Of a DNA stretch of 64,000 nucleotides, positions 35,331 through 43,015 are shown piece by piece; within the stretch, counting starts at the first letter, position 1; each line of letters begins with the position of its first letter. The DNA is taken from assembly GCA_051984675.1 (NCBI GenBank), contig JBPYFK010000111.1:1-64000 (forward strand), in the 5' to 3' direction. Under the pieces are notes generated by a model. The model did not search any database, was not told where the DNA came from, and saw only the letters and a list, made by a program, of their open reading frames with translations. This DNA comes from JBPYFK01 sp051984675. Its GTDB lineage: Bacteria; Actinomycetota; Actinomycetes; Mycobacteriales; Pseudonocardiaceae. Made by a program: the position numbers and the translations under genes.

Positions 35331-36365
35331 TTAGGAGCCGGAAGCCCTGGGCGGCTGGAAGATCATGGACTGCACGTCGACCGCGGCGCTCGGGGGCATG
35401 CTGCCGTTGGCCTGCATCAGCTCGATGACACGGCTGAGACGGCCGGCTTCCAGCGAACTTGGGTAGGTTCCGAGGCGGACCAGTGCGGCGGTCTTCTGGT
35501 CCACGTGCGCGTACCTCGGAACCTCTTCCTCGACCTTGTTGCGGTCGTTGTTGACTTCCGCCTGCGCGCGTTCCATGACACGCCGGAACGCCGCCAGGGT
35601 TTTCGGGTTCTCCTGCGCGAACTTGCTCGTCGTCGCGAACCCGGCGATCGGCATGGACTCGGTCGGCCCGGCGCAGGTGTCCGCGATGGTGGTCGCGCCG
35701 GTCATTTCCGCCTCGGAGATGTACGGCTCGGTGACCATCGCGGCCGAGATGTCACCGCGCCGCAGCGCGCCGGGCATGGCCGGGAAGGGCATCTCCGCGA
35801 CCTTGACGTCCTGCGGGAGCACCCCGTGCGTCTTGAGCGTCGCCATCGTGGTCAGCTCAGCGATGTTGTTGCGTGTGTTGACGGCGACGGTCTTGTGCCG
35901 GAGGTCCTCGGGCTTGGCCACTGCGGTTGCGCTCGGCATGCCCAACAGCAGGAACATGCCTTGCGCGCATTGGTAGGCGTCGGCGACGAGCTTCAGGTTC
36001 GCCTGGCCGGCGGCCTGTGCCTGGAAGAACGAGACGTAGTTGCCGAACGTGATGTCGAGCTGGCCGTTGTTGACCAGGGGGACACCCGCGGAGCCGCCTT
36101 GAACGTCCTGCTTGTTGACGGTGAGCCCGGCCTGCTGGAAGTAGCCCTTGTCGATGGCGTACTGGAAGGCGGCCGTGTCGACGATGGGCATGCTCCCGAC
36201 ATTGATGACCGGCTTCTCCAGCGGCCCATCGCTGGCGTCGTCCTGCGAGCCGCCGAGGAGACCGCACCCAGAAACTGTGAACAGTGTCACTGCGATAACG
36301 GTGGCGAGGGCCGTTCGGCTGAGCGAGAGAGTCCGGCGGGCGGTACGGAGGTCGGCTCCAAGCAT
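35331..36365 (-). CDS. Solute-binding lipoprotein of a NitT/TauT-type ABC transporter
   Basis: A 344-residue exported lipoprotein with lipobox VSGC (Cys34). The mature part is an SsuA/THI5-like periplasmic-binding fold: VINVGSMPIVDTAAFQYAID, KGYFQQAGLTVNKQDVQGGS, QLDITFGNYVSFFQAQAAGQ and AAMVTEPYISEAEM. The family binds sulfonates, nitrate, taurine or thiamine precursors, and the ligand cannot be told. No permease or ATPase gene is adjacent, so it either uses transporter parts encoded elsewhere or acts as a sensor. It is divergent from the conservon, whose CvnA has a nitrate-sensor-like input domain. Confidence 0.87.
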   Translation of the reverse strand: MLGADLRTARRTLSLSRTALATVIAVTLFTVSGCGLLGGSQDDASDGPLEKPVINVGSMPIVDTAAFQYAIDKGYFQQAGLTVNKQDVQGGSAGVPLVNNGQLDITFGNYVSFFQAQAAGQANLKLVADAYQCAQGMFLLLGMPSATAVAKPEDLRHKTVAVNTRNNIAELTTMATLKTHGVLPQDVKVAEMPFPAMPGALRRGDISAAMVTEPYISEAEMTGATTIADTCAGPTESMPIAGFATTSKFAQENPKTLAAFRRVMERAQAEVNNDRNKVEEEVPRYAHVDQKTAALVRLGTYPSSLEAGRLSRVIELMQANGSMPPSAAVDVQSMIFQPPRASGS

Positions 36366-37182
36366 GTACGAGAGCTCTCTTCGGTGTAGGTCGCAGATCC
36401 CCCTAACGGCCCAGAACTTTGGCCGTTCGTTCGCCCAGAGTCAAGGCAGCGTGGCTTTTCGCTCAGTCCTTCAGGCAAGACGAAGACTGCTTGCTACGCA
36501 GGGTGTCCGCATCGGCCGGGGTCCACTGTGGTCTGCGTCAATTCGGCCGAGTGTGCGTCGGTCCGCGCCGGCCGGTCGACCGTGTTCGCGGCGGCGCCGT
36601 GAACAGGTGGAACAGCCCTGGCGATCACGGTTTGCGCGATTATTACGACTTCTGACTGAGGCTGGTGGCGAGATATCCCTACCTTAGTTGCTGGCTGCCG
36701 GCGAATGGTCTGAACAACGGCGAAATGTTCGCCGAGTCAGCACGGAACTACGGACAGTCAGACTCCTCGGGTACGGCGTGGTCGCGACGACGAAACAAAT
36801 GTGCGACTAACCCGTTGGCTGGAATGCAGCCTGCCACCTGGCGTCTTATGTGTACGCAGTGTCACGTGCGATCAACGCATCGTTGACGGGAGATTTACTC
36901 CGAGTGCCAGTTGGCAAAATCGAACGCGTTATGCTAGCACCACGATCGGGTTAGGTGCGGTGACGCGAATTACGCTACGTGCTCCGCCCCACTTCCCTGT
37001 TCGCGGTATTCGCCAGTACGCTGTGGCGGCCGAGAGGAGCTTTAGCAGACGTGCCTCTCGGTTCTTTGGGGGGTGGAGCGGGACTCGTTCCATTCCTCTG
37101 AGCTGCAAATTTGGCTGCTCGCGAGGTCGGGGGTCGACCGAGCGAGCGCTGTGTGTTGCTGTCGGAATGAGGAAGCTCGCCA
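36366..37182. other. 817-base intergenic region between the lipoprotein gene and the conservon
   Basis: No frame here looks like a real protein. It must contain divergent promoters. A 7-base hairpin AACGGCC-N9-GGCCGTT at 36405-36427 lies in the leader of the lipoprotein gene. A TATGCT sequence near 36931 is a possible -10 for cvnA. Base composition is lower in G+C than in the flanks, fitting a long regulatory region. Confidence 0.35.
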
Positions 37183-40100
37183 GTGGCCCGGACTGAGAAA
37201 GGACCCGATCGGTACAGCGTCCTGCTGCCGACGGGCGCCGATGCCCCCCAAACGGGCGAGGCAACTGCTACGAGCGGTGATGGCGGCGTCTCGTCTGCCT
37301 GGCCTACCGGTTACTCGTACGCCAGCGGTTTCGCGGACGACGCGACCTCCGGTGGCCTGTTCAGCAGGTGGAGGCTTCGCGACTGGCGTCTGCGCACGAA
37401 GCTGCTCGCGGTGCTGCTGGTGCCCTCCATCGCCGCTCTGGTGCTCGGTGGGCTCCAGGTCCAGCGGGACTTCGACAACGCCGACCAGCTGGTCCGCACC
37501 AGCGATCAGGTCCGGCTGGACACCACCGCGGCGAAGCTGACGCAGGAGTTGGAACGCGAGCGTGACCTGACCGTCGCCTACATCGCCGCCAACCGCAACG
37601 GCGACCTGACCGCCCTGCAGCAGCAGCGCGGCAAGGTCGACGCCGCCGCCAACGACTTCCGCGCGGAGATCGCGGACGTGCGAGGCAGCTCCTTCCCGGA
37701 CGTCGCTGACCCGTTCGACAACGCCGCCTCCCACCTGAACCGGCTGGCCAGCCTGCGGGATGTCGCCCAGAGCACGACATTCCCGCCGGACGCCGCTCAG
37801 CGCGCCTTCACGGACTCGATCGACACCCTGATCGCGCTCGGCGAGCAGGGCATCGCCACGATCAGCGATCCGCAGCTCATCCGGCAGTACCTGGCCAGCA
37901 ACGCCATGACCCGGGCCAAGGAGCAGGAGTCCATCAAGAGCGGGTTGCTGAGCCAGGCGCTGCTCAGAGGGGTGCTCGATCCGAACTCCCAGCGCCAGCT
38001 GCTGTCGGCGGATGCCCAGCTGGACTCGGCACTCAGCGACTTCCGCAAGTGGGCAAACCCGGCCGAGGTGCAGTCCTACGACGACACGGTCACCGGGCCG
38101 GACGTGGACGCGGCGCACACGATCCAGGAGACCGCGCTGGTTCACTCGGAGACCGGGCGGCCGTTGAGCGACCTCAACCAGCAGCAGTGGGACGCGGTGT
38201 CGACCCAGACCGTCAACCTCACCGGCAAGGTCGACGACCAGCTGCGTGCCCAGCTCCAATCCGCTGTGGACCGGCTGGCCAGCAGGGCGAAGTACCAGAC
38301 CACCATCGAAGCGGGCCTGGTCGCCCTGGTCCTCATCCTGGCGTTCGTGATCGCGCTGCTCATCGCGCGCTCGATGCTGCGGCCGCTGCGCACGCTGCGG
38401 CGTAGCGCCCTGGACGTCGCGGACTGGCGGCTGCCGGACGCGGTCAACACGATCCTCGCGGACCCGAACCCCGACGTCGCCGAGCAGGTCCGCGTCGAAC
38501 CGCTGCCGATCTACACCAAGGAGGAGATCGGCCGCGTGGCCCGCTCGTTCGACGCGGTGCACTCGCAGGCCCTGCGCCTGGCGTCCGAGCAGGCGCTGCT
38601 GCGCAACAACGTCAACGACCTGTTCGTGAACCTCGCGCGCCGCAGCCAGACGCTGGTGCAGCGGCAGCTGTCCCTGATCGACCGCCTGGAGCAGGACGAG
38701 CAGGACCCGGACCAGCTGTCCAGCCTGTTCGAGCTGGACCACCTGGCCACCCGCATGCGGCGGAACAACGAGAACCTGCTCATTCTCGGCGGCGCCGACT
38801 TGACCCGCCGCGTGATGCGGCCTGTCCCGCTGGCCGAGGTGGTCGGCGCGGCGGTGTCCGAAGTGGAGCAGTACAGGCGGGTCACCGTCGAGGACTCGCC
38901 GGAGCTGGCCATCCAGGGTCGCATCGTCAACGACCTCGTGCACCTGCTCGCCGAGCTGCTGGAGAACGCGACGGTGTTCTCCAACCCGGACACCGAGGTC
39001 ACCGTGCGGACCCTGTACCGCAGGGGCGAGCTGGTCATGGAGATCCGCGACCGCGGTGTCGGCATCGACCGGTCCGAGATCGTCGGCATCAACGAGCGGT
39101 TGTCCCGCCCGCCGGAGGTCGACGTCTCAGTGTCCCGGCGGATGGGTCTGTTCGTGGTCGGCCAGCTGGCCCAGCGGCACAACATCCGGGTGCACCTCGC
39201 CAACAACGAGGACAACGAGGGCGGCGTCACCGCGATCGCCCGGCTCGACGGCGAGTACGTCTCGCAGCTCACGCCGGACGGCCCCATGCCGATGCCCGAT
39301 ACCCAGAGCATCAGCGGAATCGGCGGCATCGGCGGGGAGAACGGTGACCGGGCTGGCGGCTCGGTCAGCGAGAGCGGAACCCACCTCGGCTTGGCCGCCG
39401 CGTTCGGCTCGCGGGACCCGGCCACCAACGGCGCCACGACCAACGGGGCCGCCATCGAGCCGCCGACCGCCTACACGGCCTTCGGTGACGCAAGTTCCGA
39501 ACGCTCGACGTATGGCGCCAGCGACGAGATGTCCACTCAGTACACCGCGATGCCCGGCTTCGAGCAGACGGAGTACGCGGAGGACGGATACGCCCAGGAC
39601 GGATACGCCCAGGACGGATACGCCCGGGACGGATACGCCCGGGACGGATACGTCCAAGACGAGTTCGCCCAAGACGAATACGCCCAGCACGGTCAGGACG
39701 ACGGCAGCGGCGAACCGCCTTACTCGGTGCGGATCACGTCCTCGGATACGGACCACGGCGCCAGCGACGTCCCGAGGTGGGACCCGCACGCCGCGTCGGC
39801 CGCCGACGATGTCCCGGCCATGCAGTGGCCGAGTGAGGAAGTGTCCGCGGCAAGCGCGGATTCGCCCGACTCGGAGACCACCATCGCCGCGGAGGGGGCA
39901 GCTTCGAACTTCGGCGGTCCCGGCGCGCTGTTCCGCAGCACGTTCCAGGGCGACCCGGCCGAGCAGGAGGGTCCGGCTGGGCAGGCGGGCCCGGCAAGCC
40001 AGTGGGGCCAGCCGTCCGCGGTCACTTCCGACTCGCTGTCGGCGGGGACTGCCCACGACATGGACGACGCGCCGACGCAACGCCTGCCGATCTACGAAGC

Positions 40101-40725
40101 CGTCCTCTCCCAGTGGTTCCGGGAGTCCGATGTGGACTTCGCGGCGGGATCGTCGGCCGATCCCTCGCTGGAGTCGTCCGGTCAGGGATTCGGTATCGCA
40201 CCGGCCGACGACCACGGTCCCGGCGGTAACGGTGCCGGCAGCTTCCATGCCGGCGCGCTGAGCGGGCGTGGCTCCGCCAACGGCGACAGCCCCGCCGAGA
40301 GGGTCGCTGCCGACGACCACCGGGACGACGCCGAGTCGGAGTCGCCCGCCGAGCCCCAGGTCGGCGAGGACACCGGGGCCCGCGACTACGGCCAGTTCGG
40401 CCCGGCACACGACCCGGGCTGGGGGTCGGCCGATGCCGGTTGGGAGGCCGCGGAAGCGCTCGTCGAGCACACCCGTCAGCCGCAGCAGATGACCTCGGCG
40501 GGCTTGCCCAAGCGGGTGCCGAAAACCAACCTGGTGCCCGGTTCGGCCGCGCCCAAGTCGCAGTCGGGGCCGCCTAGTCGACCCACACCGCCCCGGTCGG
40601 CGGATGCCGTCCGTGGCAGGATGTCCAGCTTCCAGCAAGGCGTCCGCCGAGGCCGGCACGCCAGGGTCGAAGACGCCGTCTCCGACCCCCGTTCGAATCC
40701 GAGCCGTCCCGAGGAGCAGGAGTGA
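37183..40725 (+). CDS. cvnA: Conservon sensor histidine kinase-like protein CvnA
   Basis: A 1180-residue membrane sensor and first gene of a conservon. Membrane helices at about 73-93 and 375-397 enclose an extracytoplasmic nitrate/nitrite-sensing-like helical domain. A HAMP segment follows, then a dimerisation region with LDHLATRMRRNNENLL (His520) and an ATPase domain with N-box ELLENATVF (from 591) and DRGVGID. The last 480 residues are acidic, low-complexity and include seven DGYAQ-type repeats (801-835). In Streptomyces, CvnA works with CvnB, C and D as a membrane complex resembling eukaryotic G-protein signalling. GTG 37183 is the only start near the conserved N-terminus. Confidence 0.93.
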   Translation: MARTEKGPDRYSVLLPTGADAPQTGEATATSGDGGVSSAWPTGYSYASGFADDATSGGLFSRWRLRDWRLRTKLLAVLLVPSIAALVLGGLQVQRDFDNADQLVRTSDQVRLDTTAAKLTQELERERDLTVAYIAANRNGDLTALQQQRGKVDAAANDFRAEIADVRGSSFPDVADPFDNAASHLNRLASLRDVAQSTTFPPDAAQRAFTDSIDTLIALGEQGIATISDPQLIRQYLASNAMTRAKEQESIKSGLLSQALLRGVLDPNSQRQLLSADAQLDSALSDFRKWANPAEVQSYDDTVTGPDVDAAHTIQETALVHSETGRPLSDLNQQQWDAVSTQTVNLTGKVDDQLRAQLQSAVDRLASRAKYQTTIEAGLVALVLILAFVIALLIARSMLRPLRTLRRSALDVADWRLPDAVNTILADPNPDVAEQVRVEPLPIYTKEEIGRVARSFDAVHSQALRLASEQALLRNNVNDLFVNLARRSQTLVQRQLSLIDRLEQDEQDPDQLSSLFELDHLATRMRRNNENLLILGGADLTRRVMRPVPLAEVVGAAVSEVEQYRRVTVEDSPELAIQGRIVNDLVHLLAELLENATVFSNPDTEVTVRTLYRRGELVMEIRDRGVGIDRSEIVGINERLSRPPEVDVSVSRRMGLFVVGQLAQRHNIRVHLANNEDNEGGVTAIARLDGEYVSQLTPDGPMPMPDTQSISGIGGIGGENGDRAGGSVSESGTHLGLAAAFGSRDPATNGATTNGAAIEPPTAYTAFGDASSERSTYGASDEMSTQYTAMPGFEQTEYAEDGYAQDGYAQDGYARDGYARDGYVQDEFAQDEYAQHGQDDGSGEPPYSVRITSSDTDHGASDVPRWDPHAASAADDVPAMQWPSEEVSAASADSPDSETTIAAEGAASNFGGPGALFRSTFQGDPAEQEGPAGQAGPASQWGQPSAVTSDSLSAGTAHDMDDAPTQRLPIYEAVLSQWFRESDVDFAAGSSADPSLESSGQGFGIAPADDHGPGGNGAGSFHAGALSGRGSANGDSPAERVAADDHRDDAESESPAEPQVGEDTGARDYGQFGPAHDPGWGSADAGWEAAEALVEHTRQPQQMTSAGLPKRVPKTNLVPGSAAPKSQSGPPSRPTPPRSADAVRGRMSSFQQGVRRGRHARVEDAVSDPRSNPSRPEEQE
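39583..39687 (+). repeat. Seven in-frame 15-base repeats in cvnA
   Basis: Units start at 39583 and every 15 bases after it, with consensus GACGGATACGCCCAG encoding D-[GE]-[YF]-[AV]-[QR]. The first five are nearly identical at the DNA level, and the last two have diverged. They lie in the acidic C-terminal tail. Confidence 0.9.
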
Positions 40726-41153
40726 CCGGGTCTGTGCAGCAACCCATGAGCAGCAACAGCTTTGGCTGGCTGATCACCGACTTCGTACGCCGGGTGCCCG
40801 GAGTTGCCCACGCGGTCGTGGTGTCCGCCGACGGCCTGCTGCTCGCGGGTTCCCAGGGGCTTCCCCGTGACCGTGCCGAGCAACTGTCAGCCGTCGCATC
40901 CGGCCTGTCGAGTCTCACGCAGGGCGCGGCCCGCTGTTTCGACGCTGGCGACGTCAGCCAGACCGTGGTGGAGATGGACCAGGGCTACCTGTTCCTGATG
41001 TCCATCAGCGACGGCTCGTGCCTGGCGGTGCTGGCCGCGCCGAACGCCGACATCGGCCTGGTCGCCTACGAGATGACCCTGCTGGTCGAGCGCGTCGGCA
41101 AGCAGCTCACCCCCGAACTGCGTGCGCAGTTACAAGGTATGGGTCGGCCGTGA
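40722..41153 (+). CDS. cvnB: Roadblock/LC7-domain protein CvnB
   Basis: A 143-residue protein with one roadblock/LC7 fold: SFGWLITDFVRRVPGVAHAV, VVSADGLLLAGSQGL, and YLFLMSISDGSCLAVLAAPN. In conservons it bridges the kinase-like CvnA and the GTPase CvnD and probably acts on nucleotide exchange or hydrolysis. GTG 40722 overlaps the cvnA stop (GTGA); ATG 40746 is a possible internal start closer to the fold. Very typical of the family. Confidence 0.93.
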   Translation: MTGSVQQPMSSNSFGWLITDFVRRVPGVAHAVVVSADGLLLAGSQGLPRDRAEQLSAVASGLSSLTQGAARCFDAGDVSQTVVEMDQGYLFLMSISDGSCLAVLAAPNADIGLVAYEMTLLVERVGKQLTPELRAQLQGMGRP

Positions 41154-41229
41154 TCACCGCAGGCACGGTGATCGCGCGGCTGATCGGGATCACGCGGACC
41201 ACGGGCGTCACGGCTGAGGGGAGCTAGCC

Positions 41230-42195
41230 ATGAACCACGGGGCCGACCCGAACTGGGATGGGGACCTGTTCCGCATGTACGACCGGCGGATGCATGGCGG
41301 TGGCGACTCCTGGCAGGACGACTTCGCCGACGCGGCGAGCGGCCGGGACAGCAACCCCTGGGACAGCTCCCCTGAACGTCCCGCCAGCCCGGCTGACTAC
41401 AGCAGCCGCGGCCTTTTCGGTGGCCCTGGCGCGGACCTGTTCGGGTCCGGCTACGCCGACGACTCCCCGGCGATCTCCGACTCCCCAGCGGCCTCCGACT
41501 CGGTGTACGACCAGGTACTCAACATGAGTGGCCACAGTGCCGGAGGTTCCAGCGGCGGGAGCGCGAGCAGGGGGCCGGGCACCGGGGGCGCTGGCTCGCA
41601 GCCGAACGGGGCCGGTAGCGCTGGAACCAGCGGCGCCGGGAGGTCCCGTCCGGGTACTCCGAGCCCCCGAAGCCGGCCCTCGTCAACCGGCCCCAATCCG
41701 CACACCGGGTCGATCCCGCCGATCTCGCAGCCGTTGCCGGCGGTGTCGGGTTCGATGCCGGCCGTGTCTGGCTCGATGCCTTCGGTGTCCGACTCCTCGT
41801 CCGGGTCCGGGTCGTTGCCGCCGATCCCGAGTGCGCCCTCGGAGTACCGGATGGACGACACCGGCTCGCTGGTACGCCCCTATGCCAGAACGAAGGGGCG
41901 CACCCGGACAGATTATGATCTTGCGATCGAGACGCTGGTGTCCACCAGCGACCGCGGTAGCCACGCCTCCCCGGCCACGCCGGAGCACCGCTCTATCTGC
42001 GGGCTGTGTACGGAGGCCCGGTCGGTCGCCGAAATCGCGGCACACCTGCGCCTGCCGCTGGGCGTGGTGCGGGTGCTGGTCGGCGACATGGCCGGTCTGG
42101 GGCTGCTGCTGATTCACGAGAGTGGAATGGTCGTCGGCGACCGGCCTTCCATGGAGTTCTTGGAAAGGGTTCTCAGTGGACTTCGTAAGCTCTGA
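41230..42195 (+). CDS. cvnC: DUF742 protein CvnC with a long disordered N-terminus
   Basis: A 321-residue protein. Only the last 100 residues are the DUF742 domain expected of CvnC: RTRTDYDLAIETLVSTS, SICGLCTEARSVAEIAAHLR, and LPLGVVRVLVGDMAGLGLL. The first 220 residues are rich in Ser, Gly and Pro, with short repeats of SMPAVSG/LPAVSG and SGS runs, and are not part of the usual CvnC of about 110-140 residues. GGGGAG precedes ATG 41230. The 3' end overlaps cvnD by 20 bases. Confidence 0.9.
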   Translation: MNHGADPNWDGDLFRMYDRRMHGGGDSWQDDFADAASGRDSNPWDSSPERPASPADYSSRGLFGGPGADLFGSGYADDSPAISDSPAASDSVYDQVLNMSGHSAGGSSGGSASRGPGTGGAGSQPNGAGSAGTSGAGRSRPGTPSPRSRPSSTGPNPHTGSIPPISQPLPAVSGSMPAVSGSMPSVSDSSSGSGSLPPIPSAPSEYRMDDTGSLVRPYARTKGRTRTDYDLAIETLVSTSDRGSHASPATPEHRSICGLCTEARSVAEIAAHLRLPLGVVRVLVGDMAGLGLLLIHESGMVVGDRPSMEFLERVLSGLRKL

Positions 42196-42772
42196 GCACG
42201 ACGGCACGAAGAAGAAGACCTCGACCAAGATCGTGGTGGCCGGCGGTTTCGGCGTCGGCAAGACGACGTTCGTCGGCTCGGTCTCCGAAATCGTGCCGTT
42301 GACCACCGAAGCGGTCATGACCGAGGCCAGCGTCGGGGTGGACGATCTCTCCGCCACGCCCGGCAAGGTGACGACCACGGTCGCGATGGACTTCGGCCGC
42401 GTCTCGCTGGACTCCGAGTTGATCCTGTACCTGTTCGGCACGCCCGGCCAGCACCGCTTCTGGTTCATGTGGGACGACCTTGTGCGCGGTGCCATCGGCG
42501 CGGTGGTCCTGGTGGACACCCGCCGGCTGGCGGACGCGTTCGCGTCGATCGACTTCTTCGACGACCGGCAACTGCCCTACGTGGTGGCGGTCAACACCTT
42601 CGACGGGAAGCTGCACCACAAGCTTGAGGACGTGCGCGAGGCGCTGACCATCGATGACTCGGTCCCGATCATCACGGCGGACGCGCGGGACCGGGAGTCC
42701 ACCAAGCGCGCCCTGATCGCGCTCGTCCAGCACGCCATGCGGCGGCAGATGGCCGCGACCCCGGGTAACTGA
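42176..42772 (+). CDS. cvnD: Ras-like GTPase CvnD
   Basis: A 198-residue small GTPase and last conservon gene. The P-loop GGFGVGKT is at 23-30. The switch II region reads FGTPGQHRFW with the DxxG Asp replaced (TPG), as is normal in this group. It continues VVLVDTRRL, and the guanine-specificity motif is NTFDGK, which departs from NKxD. GTG 42176 is chosen because it opens just before the conserved KIVVAGGFG strand. It overlaps the end of cvnC, so translation is likely coupled. Confidence 0.94.
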   Translation: MDFVSSEHDGTKKKTSTKIVVAGGFGVGKTTFVGSVSEIVPLTTEAVMTEASVGVDDLSATPGKVTTTVAMDFGRVSLDSELILYLFGTPGQHRFWFMWDDLVRGAIGAVVLVDTRRLADAFASIDFFDDRQLPYVVAVNTFDGKLHHKLEDVREALTIDDSVPIITADARDRESTKRALIALVQHAMRRQMAATPGN

Positions 42773-43015
42773 CCCGGGTACAGCACTCTCGGTTCGCGCG
42801 AGCGTTGTTGTTACCCGAGTTGGCACTGATTGTTTCGGTACGCAATGAGTCGCGTGGGAGCCTTCGCCTACGCCCTGGGCCGCCCGCGCCTCAACCTGCG
42901 ACCGCCGCGCCGAGCCGGTCCATATCAGAGAAGTCCACATCGGACACTCGTGCGTCGGGCAAGCACGGGTCGGGTCGTCCAGTGTGCGGCGGCGTTTCCC
43001 CCGCTAGTCCGAGGG

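Noticed and set aside
36419..37182. Several short frames in the region upstream of the conservon
   Set aside because: They overlap each other in different frames, and none has a family pattern or clear ribosome binding site.
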